Assembly (NCBI GenBank): GCA_043802345.1
Contig: JAZDLC010000212.1
Coordinates: 1-23,612, forward strand
Reading direction: 5' to 3'
Length of the DNA: 23,612 nt
DNA from: JAZDLC01 sp043802345
GTDB lineage: Bacteria; Planctomycetota; B15-G4; JADJEK01
Positions 7,738-14,362 of this stretch are shown here, piece after piece; within the stretch, counting starts at the first letter, position 1; each line of letters starts with the position of its first letter. The position numbers were made by a program, and so were the translations under genes. The notes under the pieces were generated by a model, which saw only the letters and a list, made by a program, of their open reading frames with translations, ran no database searches and was not told the origin of the DNA.

Positions 7738-7813
7738 AATCGAAATCGGGATCGATTGGATGCACCTTCCGAGTCGACCAATCGATTTCGATGGCGATTT
7801 CGATTTCGATTCC
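7738..7813. repeat. ATCGAA/TTCGAT hexamer-type repeats forming an imperfect hairpin
   Basis: The left arm (7738-7759) carries the hexamer theme ATCGAA and ends in ATCGATTGG. The right arm (7778-7813) begins CCAATCGAT and continues with repeated TTCGAT units. Over the 16 bases next to the loop the arms pair with two mismatches, leaving an 18-base loop. The right arm is longer than the left. This looks like a repeat-derived hairpin rather than coding sequence. Confidence 0.5.
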
Positions 7814-8162
7814 TGCGTGCCCTGCGAAGAAACTGACTGTTAGTAGCACAGAGTTGGGGTGGTCACGCAGACGGGATGACAACAGCCCGGAGGTCCACCC
7901 ACCTATCCAGGTCGGGACCTCCTCTGCATCTATCGGTCGGTCCCCTCCGCAGAAAAACCCACCCTTCAAAGCAGTGAGGGTTCCCCTTCCCGGGCCGGGC
8001 GCCAGAAGGCCGAGCCGGGGGGAGTGGGGACGCACCAAGCGAGTTGTGCGGGTCTGCCCGCACCTGTCTGAGCGACTGCGCCCCTCTCCCCCCGGCGCCC
8101 GGCCGTGTCGCAATAACCCCCCTCCCTGGACGGGAACCCCTCCTGCCGACCCCTTCACCCCC

Positions 8163-9038
8163 TCAAGTCCTCAACCGATCCACCAAGTCATTGAACTCCT
8201 CCCTCGACGCACACCGAAACGTCACATCCCCCCCCTTCGAGCGGGTCTTGATTCGCACCATCACGTGCCACGCGGCCCTGAGTTGCTCTTCCAGGTCGAT
8301 CACAGCCGGAGACCGGGCCCGTTCCGACCTGGGGGGGGCGGTTCCTTCAGCATCCGGCTCGCCTCCCGGAGGCTTCCCGTGGACCAACTCTCGGACGACG
8401 CGCTCGGTCTGCCGGACGCTCAGACCTTCCTCCAGCACCCTTTCGAGGAACAGGTCGAACTTCGGGCTTTGCGCGAGAGGGAGCAGGGCTCTGGCGTGCC
8501 CGGCACTGAGTGTTCCACGTGAAACAGCCTCCAGGGCCGTGGGGGGGAGGTCCAGGAGACGCAGCGCATTCGAAACCGTGGAGCGTTCCCGGCCGACTCT
8601 TCGGGCAATCTCCTCGTGGGTGAGATCGTGCCCCTCCTGGAGCTGGCGAAACGCCCGGGCCTCGTCCACCGGATTCAGGTCGCTTCGCTGGAGGTTTTCT
8701 ACCAGCGCCAGGATCAGCTGCTGACGATCCTCAACGGGGCGGATCATTGCCGGAATCCGGGGCAGCCCCAGTTCCTTGCAGGCTCGGAGGCGCCGCTCGC
8801 CGGCGATCAACTCGTACCCGACCCCCTTTCGTCGCACCAGAATCGGCTGCAGCAGCCCGTCGTTGGCGATCGATTCCTTCAGGCTGGCGAGCTGAGCCTC
8901 GTCGAAGTCCTTCCTCGGCTGACTCGGATTCGGTTCGATCTGGTCCACCGGAATGGACTGCGCCGACTGGCTGGACGCCACATGAACCCCGCCTTTTCCC
9001 ATCAGGGAATCGAGCCCTCGTGAAAGTCTGCGCTCCAT
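8163..9038 (-). CDS. parB: ParB/Spo0J chromosome-partitioning protein
   Basis: This CTP-dependent parS-binding clamp protein acts in chromosome segregation. The ATG at 9038 is preferred over a GTG at 9044 because GGAGG sits 8 bases before the ATG but almost touches the GTG. The product has 291 residues. Visible features in order: SRGLDSLMG N-terminus, IEPNPSQPRKDFD (about 34-46), the CTP-binding GERRLRA (80-86), ENLQRSDLNPVDEA (114-127), the helix-turn-helix LTHEEIARRVGRERSTVSNALRLL (about 139-162), GTLSAGHARALLPL and a C-terminal dimerisation region. The length is usual for the family. No parA is adjacent, which is atypical. It is the last gene of a run with the metallophosphoesterase (120-base gap) and the HPr fusion. 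A parS site lies within the gene. Confidence 0.96.
   Translation of the reverse strand: MERRLSRGLDSLMGKGGVHVASSQSAQSIPVDQIEPNPSQPRKDFDEAQLASLKESIANDGLLQPILVRRKGVGYELIAGERRLRACKELGLPRIPAMIRPVEDRQQLILALVENLQRSDLNPVDEARAFRQLQEGHDLTHEEIARRVGRERSTVSNALRLLDLPPTALEAVSRGTLSAGHARALLPLAQSPKFDLFLERVLEEGLSVRQTERVVRELVHGKPPGGEPDAEGTAPPRSERARSPAVIDLEEQLRAAWHVMVRIKTRSKGGDVTFRCASREEFNDLVDRLRT
8511..8526. promoter_or_regulatory. parS: parS centromere-like site inside parB
   Basis: TGTTCCACGTGAAACA differs at one base from the consensus TGTTTCACGTGAAACA of the bacterial ParB site. On the minus strand it encodes the FHVEH portion of ParB. A parS inside parB/spo0J is known from Bacillus subtilis, where ParB loads and spreads from such sites. 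Other CACGTG cores in the window lack the flanking arms, so this is the only parS seen. Confidence 0.9.
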
Positions 9039-9121
9039 CGACACGTCCTCCGCCAGGAACCAAGAGAGGCAAATACAGTAGCGGTCATGGGAGTGGAATA
9101 CTAGATGTGGTGTGTCGGAGC

Positions 9122-9160
9122 GATTCCGGGGTCGTCCAGGGAGTCCCCGATGGGGGAATC
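9122..9160 (-). terminator. Weak stem-loop after the metallophosphoesterase gene
   Basis: GATTCC (9122-9127) pairs with GGAATC (9155-9160), and an inner CGGGG/CCCCG pairing extends the fold. It overlaps the stop codon of the metallophosphoesterase gene. No T-run follows on the minus strand, so it may only attenuate transcription, or do nothing, before parB 120 bases further on. Confidence 0.3.
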
Positions 9161-9884
9161 AGAAGCCAAACCTGAGACGCTCGGAGAGGAGTGCGGGGAG
9201 GCCTGCGGCGATGATTTCTGCCGAGACCCGTTCAATGTCGTAGGGAACCCGGCAGATCTCCAGGTGCCTTCGCTCGTCGTCAAACAGCACAAACGTCGCC
9301 CGAGTGTCCTCATCCCGTGGTTGTCCCACGCTCCCCACGTTCACCAGCGCGCGGTCGACCTCACGCAGATCCAGGTCTCTTGAGAAGCTCCGGGTGGTTC
9401 CTCCGTTCTGCCTCAGAAACGATAGCGGCACGTGGGTGTGGCCGAAGACCTCCAGGAACTGCCTTTGGCTCCGCATCAACACTCCCGCCTCCTGCGTCGT
9501 CTTGAGGTAGAGAAACTCCTCCGGCTCATCCCGGGTGCCATGCACCGCGGAGATACCCCCGTCCTCCAGGGTCAGCGGAAGCCGGGCGAGATACTGCTTC
9601 CGATCCGCGTCCAGCCTCCGGGCGGTCCACTCGATCGCCCTCCGTGCGCACACGTTGAAGCAGCTTGAGTCCAGAAGTTCGACAGCCGCCCGGTCATGGT
9701 TCCCCGCTACGACGGGGCAGTCAAGGCTGCGGACGCGATCGATCACCTCGCACGGGTGGGGGCCATACCCCACCAGGTCCCCGAGGCAGAGCAGGCTGTC
9801 CGCATGACGCGCGTCAGCCTCCGCCAGCACTGCGTCCAGGGCCGGGAGATTGGAGTGAATATCGCTGAAGATCGCGTGCAGCAT
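9159..9884 (-). CDS. Calcineurin-like metallophosphoesterase (YfcE/MJ0936-type)
   Basis: This 241-residue, one-domain enzyme has the full set of metal-binding motifs: D8 and H10 in SDIHSN, GDLVGYGP at 35-42, GNHD at 61-64, H115 in VHGT and GHTH at 148-151. VNVGSVGQPRD follows at 181-191. By family knowledge these coordinate two divalent metals for hydrolysis of phosphodiesters or phosphomonoesters. The closest pattern is the bacterial YfcE-like group, but the substrate cannot be inferred. There is no signal peptide, so it is cytoplasmic. It lies 61 bases downstream of the HPr fusion and upstream of parB, probably on one transcript. The start has only a weak ribosome site. Confidence 0.88.
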   Translation of the reverse strand: MLHAIFSDIHSNLPALDAVLAEADARHADSLLCLGDLVGYGPHPCEVIDRVRSLDCPVVAGNHDRAAVELLDSSCFNVCARRAIEWTARRLDADRKQYLARLPLTLEDGGISAVHGTRDEPEEFLYLKTTQEAGVLMRSQRQFLEVFGHTHVPLSFLRQNGGTTRSFSRDLDLREVDRALVNVGSVGQPRDEDTRATFVLFDDERRHLEICRVPYDIERVSAEIIAAGLPALLSERLRFGF

Positions 9885-9945
9885 CGGACAGAGCGGCTGG
9901 GCTGATACGGACGGTTTTCTGCGGCAGTCAGATCAGACGGGGCGT

Positions 9946-11259
9946 TCAGCCCCTCAGGTAGCTCAGTTGTTCCGGCAGGCGGTCAAGCCCACCCTCTCCG
10001 AGTCCATTCTCAAACAACAGCTGGAGATCCTGCAGCGGCTGGGCGCCCCCCCGGAACACAATCTCCCGGGCCGTCGGGTGATCGCCTGCGATCATGATGA
10101 TCTCCATGATCGAGGCCGCACTGCAGCTCTTGCCGGCAATCACCATCTCCACGTGGGTCTCGTACTGGTTCACGATCCTCACGATCAAGGAGATCGGTCG
10201 CGCATGGAGTGTCTCGTTCTCGGGGATGAAGACCCGGAGCTCCTCTCCCCGCACGAAAAGGGACAGCGCGTCCTCGGCGAACGGGCGTCCGGCTTCGAGC
10301 ACCCTCACCGCGAAGAAGAGCGCGTAGTTGACGATCTGGTGAAGGACTTCCGCCCTGTCGATCAGCCGGGCGATGCCGGTCTGCTGTTTCTTCGAGCGCA
10401 CCCCCTTCTCATGCCGCACGTAGAAATGGGTCAGCTCCGTAGCCACCTCCAGCAGATGCAGCGCTGTGGATGCGTGCCCACGCATCGCGGGGAGAGAGGG
10501 CGCCTGCACTTCAAGCGGCGTGTTTTTTACGTAGGTGTCGTATTTCGACTGGATCGAGTGCACCCACGCCTCGATCGCGCGCGCTCGCTCCTCGTCGTAG
10601 GTGTCATCCACGAACCGGCGCAGCGCCAGAGGATCATCCATCCGCTCTCTCCTGAGTCCGGAGGTATGCTCCAGGGCGCTCAGGTAGTGGCTGGCGACCT
10701 TGGCGACCCGGGAGTCATCCTCCTGGACCTCTTCGCGGGCGTCCTCATCATCGAAGTTGTGGGGGAGCGACTCCCGGACCCGACCTTCCGCCACGGTGGA
10801 GTCCCGCTGAACCTCGGAGGGGATGCGGACTCCCACCTTCCGGAATTCCTTCAAGAGGGCGTTCATGAGCGTCAGGATCCCCTGGTTCATGAAGCGAATG
10901 GCGCGGTCGGTTTCCGCGAAGAACTCCCTGGTCAGCTCCTCCGACAGAACCAGATGGTATCGCTGGTAGCGTCCCAGGAGATGCTTCACCATCGTCGCGG
11001 CCTTGCCGAACCCGCGCAGCGATGCGACCAATTCACCGAGGAACCAGAAGCTGCGGTTGTTGCGCGCCCCGTAGTCGTCCAGCAGCGTTTCCAGCTCGTG
11101 AGCCCGGTCCATCAACTCGTTGTAGTGCCGCTTGACCCAGTCTCTCGTGTCGCGTCCGCGGAGCAGGTTCAGGAAGCACAGGAAGTTCTTGGCGTGCGTG
11201 GCGAGAATCGCCACGAACTCCTCTTCCTGGATGATCCTCTCGCTGGACGCTTTCGACAT
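9946..11259 (-). CDS. Large helical protein with a C-terminal HPr phosphocarrier domain
   Basis: This 437-residue protein starts at an ATG preceded by GGGAG 9 bases upstream. Residues 1-335 are almost entirely helical and charged. They have no membrane segment, and I match them to no family. An acidic linker lies at about 165-185. Residues 341-420 look like HPr: TLHARP places H352 at the phosphorylated histidine, and AASIMEI places S383 at the position of regulatory Ser46. HPr normally is a free protein of about 88 residues that carries phosphate from enzyme I to sugar permeases. Here it is tethered to a large partner, and no enzyme I, permease or HPr kinase is in view. A regulatory role is inferred. 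It heads the run ending in parB and diverges from the sigma factor. Confidence 0.75.
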   Translation of the reverse strand: MSKASSERIIQEEEFVAILATHAKNFLCFLNLLRGRDTRDWVKRHYNELMDRAHELETLLDDYGARNNRSFWFLGELVASLRGFGKAATMVKHLLGRYQRYHLVLSEELTREFFAETDRAIRFMNQGILTLMNALLKEFRKVGVRIPSEVQRDSTVAEGRVRESLPHNFDDEDAREEVQEDDSRVAKVASHYLSALEHTSGLRRERMDDPLALRRFVDDTYDEERARAIEAWVHSIQSKYDTYVKNTPLEVQAPSLPAMRGHASTALHLLEVATELTHFYVRHEKGVRSKKQQTGIARLIDRAEVLHQIVNYALFFAVRVLEAGRPFAEDALSLFVRGEELRVFIPENETLHARPISLIVRIVNQYETHVEMVIAGKSCSAASIMEIIMIAGDHPTAREIVFRGGAQPLQDLQLLFENGLGEGGLDRLPEQLSYLRG

Positions 11260-11274
11260 TCAAGGCGCTCCCGA

Positions 11275-11288
11275 GTGTGCGCGCACAC
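11275..11288. promoter_or_regulatory. 14-bp palindrome in the divergent HPr-fusion/sigma promoter region
   Basis: GTGTGCGCGCACAC is a perfect palindrome lying 16 bases upstream of the HPr-fusion start. A hairpin follows at 11298-11317 (CTTCCC and GGGAAG). The position in a divergent promoter region would suit an operator, but GC-rich palindromes also arise by chance. Confidence 0.35.
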
Positions 11289-11453
11289 CAGTACTAACTT
11301 CCCCTGCCACAGGGAAGAGAATCCTCAAGGCGGGCATGATAACCGTGTCTCGACCCGCCCGATTCTGGAATCGGTTTCGTTCAAGATCTGGCGGAGAATG
11401 GCCGAAACCGAGGGCACCCGGTCAAACACCCCCGGCGCAGGGAGGGCAGTCCC

Positions 11454-12263
11454 ATCGCGGCAGAACATGTTCTCGAGACATACCTGAAAGAGATCAACCA
11501 GGTCCCTCTTCTCACCGCAGACCAGGAGAGGGCACTCGGGACGGAAGTTCGTCAGGGAAACGGTGCCGCCCGGGAGCACATGATTCGCGCCAACCTGCGG
11601 TTGGTCGTGAGCATCGCCAAGAACTACTCCAACCGGGGGCTGTCATTGCTCGACCTGATCGAAGAGGGGAATGTCGGCCTCCTGAAAGCTGTGGAGCGGT
11701 TCGACCCCTCTCAGGAGTGCCGCTTCTCCACCTATGCCACCTGGTGGATCCGCCAGTCGATTCGCCGGGCCTTGATCAACACCGGGAAGACCGTGCGCAT
11801 TCCTTCTTACATGGTGGAACTGATCGGGAAGTGGAAGAAGGCCAGCCAGGATCTTCAATTCCAGCTGGGGCGGCCGCCGAATGAGCGGGAACTGGGCGAC
11901 GCCCTGGGGATTCGTCCCGAGGGCGTTCGGGCGGTGGAGCGGGCCGAGCAGTCGGCCACCGCCGCGAACCAGTCGTTCAACAGCGAGGAGTCCGGCAACC
12001 TCTCCGATACGCTCATGGACGAGCGGGTGACGCCCCCGGACGAGGTGGTGCTGAATCAGGCGGAACTGTGTAAGATCCGCGAACTACTGGAAGTCATCGA
12101 CGCACGGGAGAGAGAAATCCTCCGGATGCGATTCGGAATCGACTCGGGCGAGCCGATGACCCTCAAGGAAATCGGCGTCTGCCTGCATCTTACCCGTGAG
12201 CGAGTCCGACAACTCCAGAACGAAGCGCTCCGGAAGCTCAACACCATCCTCACCAGCGCCTGA
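11454..12263 (+). CDS. RNA polymerase sigma-70 family factor (RpoD/RpoS type)
   Basis: The reading frame encodes region 1.2 (LETYLKEINQVPLLTADQE), region 2 (NLRLVVSIAKNY, then LLDLIEEGNVGLLKAVERF, then FSTYATWWIRQSI), region 3 (LGRPPNERELGDALG) and region 4 (AREREILRMRFGI, then LTRERVRQLQNEALRKL). Region 1.1 is absent, as in group 2 factors. No ATG, GTG or TTG exists in this frame between the upstream stop at 11340 and an ATG at 11580, and starting at 11580 would delete region 1.2. I place the start at an ATC (11454) because GGGAGGG lies 7 bases before it; about 269 residues result. An ATG at 11467 is in another frame and stops after six codons. A sequencing error or a genuine non-AUG start are both possible. 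hemW overlaps its end. Confidence 0.88.
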   Translation: MAAEHVLETYLKEINQVPLLTADQERALGTEVRQGNGAAREHMIRANLRLVVSIAKNYSNRGLSLLDLIEEGNVGLLKAVERFDPSQECRFSTYATWWIRQSIRRALINTGKTVRIPSYMVELIGKWKKASQDLQFQLGRPPNERELGDALGIRPEGVRAVERAEQSATAANQSFNSEESGNLSDTLMDERVTPPDEVVLNQAELCKIRELLEVIDAREREILRMRFGIDSGEPMTLKEIGVCLHLTRERVRQLQNEALRKLNTILTSA

Positions 12264-13401
12264 TCCTGGCCCCGATCCGATCCGGGCCGTCTATGTCCAT
12301 TCGCCCTTCTGCGTGCGGCGCTGCCCGTACTGCGACTTCTCCATCGCGCTCTTCACCGACCGCGTCTCTCCCGCCCGCTACCTCCAGGCGCTTCGCCTCG
12401 AGGTGCGACGCCTCTCCAGGACGCACTCTCCCCGCACCCTCTACATCGGGGGTGGCACGCCGACCGTTCTGAAACGCGCCGACCTGGAGACGTTCTTTCA
12501 GGTCTTGTGGGAGCGGCTGGATCGCTCCCGGCTGGTGGAGTTCTCCATCGAGGCGAATCCGGAGAACCTGCGGGCGGATCGTATCGCATGCCTCGTCGAC
12601 CACGGGGTCACCCGCGTCACCCTCGGCGCGCAGTCGCTCGACCCTGATGCCCTCCGGTTCCTCGGCCGCCGGCACACCCCAGACCAGGTGGTGGGGGCGG
12701 TCGCGCGCCTGCGCGCGGCCGGCGTTTCGGCGGTCGGGGTCGACCTGATCTACGGCCTGCCGGACCAGACCCCGGGCGCTCTCGAGCAAGACCTGGAACG
12801 GCTGATCCGCCTGGGCTGCGACCATGTCTCCGCCTACTGCCTGACATTCGAACCGGGGACCAGGCTTTCCGAGCAGCGGCAGGGGGGGCTGGTCAAGCCG
12901 CTCTCCAACGACGCTGAACTCGGTCTCTACCGCCTGGTTCGGGACCGCCTGACCGACGCCGGATACCGGCAGTACGAAGTCTCCAACTTCGCCCGCGAGG
13001 GCGCCCGAAGCCTTCACAACCTGACCTACTGGCGGAACCGGCCCTATCTGGGCCTGGGGCCCTCCGCCGTCTCGTACCGCCGTGGGATCCGGCGCAAGAA
13101 CACGCCCGATCTGGCCGCGTGGTGTGACCTCCTCGAGGCGGGCCTCGATCCGACGGTGGAGCAGGAGTGCCTCGACCCGGACCGGTCCCTCAAGGAGACG
13201 GTCATGCTCGCCCTGCGGACGGTCGCCGGCATTCGTGCGAGCACCCTGCTTCGCCGGTACGGTCGCGGTTTCGAGGCTCTCGATCCGAAGGTTCTGGACC
13301 ATCTCTCCGAACAGCGGCTGATCGACCGCTCGGAGCACCTGCTGCGTCCCACTCCTCGCGGCCTGGAACTGGCGGATGGCATCGGGGCGGCCTTGCTCTG
13401 A
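12196..13401 (+). CDS. hemW: HemW-like radical SAM protein (heme chaperone / coproporphyrinogen oxidase-like)
   Basis: The SAM cluster motif CVRRCPYC (C39, C43, C46 from the GTG start) follows VYVHSPF. GGGTP (85-89), the GAQSLDPDALRFLGR block, VDLIYGLP and YEVSNFA...HNLTYWRNRPYLGLGPSA complete the HemW/HemN-like pattern. HemW is known to bind heme and a 4Fe-4S cluster and to deliver heme. True HemN has an extra N-terminal segment that is absent here. The only conventional start is the GTG at 12196, without a ribosome site and 68 bases inside the sigma gene. It adds a Ser/Pro-rich tail of about 29 residues. An in-frame ATC at 12280 lies where related proteins begin. The gene is probably cotranscribed with the sigma factor. 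Confidence 0.92.
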   Translation: MSESDNSRTKRSGSSTPSSPAPDPGPDPIRAVYVHSPFCVRRCPYCDFSIALFTDRVSPARYLQALRLEVRRLSRTHSPRTLYIGGGTPTVLKRADLETFFQVLWERLDRSRLVEFSIEANPENLRADRIACLVDHGVTRVTLGAQSLDPDALRFLGRRHTPDQVVGAVARLRAAGVSAVGVDLIYGLPDQTPGALEQDLERLIRLGCDHVSAYCLTFEPGTRLSEQRQGGLVKPLSNDAELGLYRLVRDRLTDAGYRQYEVSNFAREGARSLHNLTYWRNRPYLGLGPSAVSYRRGIRRKNTPDLAAWCDLLEAGLDPTVEQECLDPDRSLKETVMLALRTVAGIRASTLLRRYGRGFEALDPKVLDHLSEQRLIDRSEHLLRPTPRGLELADGIGAALL

Positions 13402-13424
13402 GCCGGGACCAGGCCACCCAGGAG

Positions 13425-13475
13425 ACTGCGCCGCTCGGAAGGCGGCCGCGTGGGCCTGTACGGACCCTGCGCAGT
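13425..13475. terminator. Candidate bidirectional terminator between convergent genes
   Basis: ACTGCGC (13425-13431) and GCGCAGT (13469-13475) form a perfect 7-bp inverted repeat. The 37-base interior contains a smaller GCCGC/GCGGC pairing. TTTCTC overlaps the right arm on the plus strand. It lies between the hemW stop (13401) and the stop of the GIDE-like gene (13490). The T-run is short, so the assignment is tentative. Confidence 0.4.
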
Positions 13476-13489
13476 TTCTCAGCGGGCTG

Positions 13490-14362
13490 TCACAGCGCAA
13501 TCACCAGAACCAAGCTGATGGCCGCGATGGTGCCGCCCACAACGACGTGACGCTTCGCACCGGGCGATGAAACGGGGTTGAAGATTCCGCCCGTGTGTCG
13601 CGCCACCACAAGGTGGCCGGTTCCCTTGGCGATCTCGAGGTCGCCTTCCTCGTTCCGTCGCACGGTGCCCCTCAGAAGGACATTGTCGCCCGGGTCGAGC
13701 CGCAGTTCCTCGAGCTTCACGGGCTTGCGCACGCCGGGGGCGAGGAACGGATCGAAGTCGATCCTCTCGAAGCGCTCGCGCACCGCGAGCGGCATCTGGT
13801 CGTAGGACCTCAGGTCCGCGTCGAGCTGAGGCTTGAAGTTAATCTCAATCCCCTCTGAGTTCATCCATATCTTCCAGGTATTATCCTTCAGCCAGAAGTT
13901 GCTGAGCTTCTCCTTCTCATCGAGCACGCTCCCAGGTTCGTCCTTGTCGCCGAGCTCGGTCACCTTGTAGTGAAAGTAGGCGCACTTGCTGCTGGTCAGG
14001 GGAGAGAACAGCGCGCGCTTGGGCGGCACGCTTCGGCCGAAGACCTCGATGCGTCCCTCAGACCGGATCGGGTTGATGGCGCGGCACGGGCCTTGGTTCG
14101 GTGGGATCGCGGCCCGGAGGCCTTGAAGACCGTCCCACACAAGCCCCAAGCCAAGCACCAGGCCCCAAACCCAGATCGCCCAGAGCTGGCCCATGAACAC
14201 CAGGGCAACTGCCAGCGCAAGGCCAGCGGCACGGATCTGCACAGGACGCCGCTGGAGGAACGGAACGTGTGCCGTCTCGCCGACCAGGTGTTGTGCGCTT
14301 GCGACGGTCCATGGCACGGGTTCTGTACTCTCACGCATCCTGACACCACGGCTGACGGCCAT
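13490..14362 (-). CDS. GIDE-like domain membrane protein
   Basis: This 290-residue protein has a hydrophobic hairpin at about 43-77, a soluble domain at about 100-255 and a C-terminal transmembrane helix at 271-290. The middle resembles the GIDE domain of MUL1-like and prokaryotic membrane proteins: SPLTSSKCAYFHYKVTEL, then NFWLKDNTWKIWMNSEG, then LDPGDNVLLRGTV. No RING finger is present, so the ubiquitin-ligase label often given to such bacterial proteins is not supported. The function in bacteria is unknown. Two starts are possible, 14362 and an in-frame ATG at 14338; neither has a clear ribosome site. It points toward hemW and lies downstream of the radical SAM gene, 309 bases away. Confidence 0.65.
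   Translation of the reverse strand: MAVSRGVRMRESTEPVPWTVASAQHLVGETAHVPFLQRRPVQIRAAGLALAVALVFMGQLWAIWVWGLVLGLGLVWDGLQGLRAAIPPNQGPCRAINPIRSEGRIEVFGRSVPPKRALFSPLTSSKCAYFHYKVTELGDKDEPGSVLDEKEKLSNFWLKDNTWKIWMNSEGIEINFKPQLDADLRSYDQMPLAVRERFERIDFDPFLAPGVRKPVKLEELRLDPGDNVLLRGTVRRNEEGDLEIAKGTGHLVVARHTGGIFNPVSSPGAKRHVVVGGTIAAISLVLVIAL

Larger units (their letters stand above)
7386..8162. other. Repeat-rich non-coding region between convergent genes
   Basis: These 777 bases separate the cyclophilin-like gene from the 3' end of parB. They hold an inverted-repeat element (7401-7527) and a hairpin at 7682-7696 (GCGGCC, ACA, GGCCGC). There is also an ATCGAAATCG-type hairpin repeat (7738-7813), and a 7-bp hairpin at 8046-8063 (GTGCGGG, TCTG, CCCGCAC). 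Fragments such as CACGAAGAGCATGAAG (7555-7570) and TTCACCACAGAGGGCAC (7662-7678) resemble dispersed intergenic repeats seen in other environmental bacteria. Open frames here have no ribosome site or recognisable product, and I treat them as non-coding. Confidence 0.6.

Noticed and set aside
8046..8063. GTGCGGG-TCTG-CCCGCAC hairpin downstream of parB
   Set aside because: A 7-bp stem without a T-run on either side is too weak to list as a terminator for parB; it is only noted within the intergenic entry.
7232..8158. Minus-strand frame of 308 codons in the repeat-rich intergenic region
   Set aside because: It overlaps the cyclophilin-like gene on the opposite strand and translates hexamer repeats (IEIEIAIEID); no motif or start signal supports it.
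7581..8522. Plus-strand frame of 313 codons covering the repeat region and part of parB
   Set aside because: Half of it is antisense to parB, and the other half is translated repeat sequence such as IDFDGDFDFD; there is no ribosome site.
9967..11487. Long plus-strand open frame opposite the HPr-fusion gene
   Set aside because: It mirrors the minus-strand gene, has no ribosome site, and its product has the His/Arg-rich composition of an antisense frame.
12250..13500. Minus-strand open frame of 416 codons opposite hemW
   Set aside because: hemW has full radical SAM motifs in the other strand; the antisense product has no family features.
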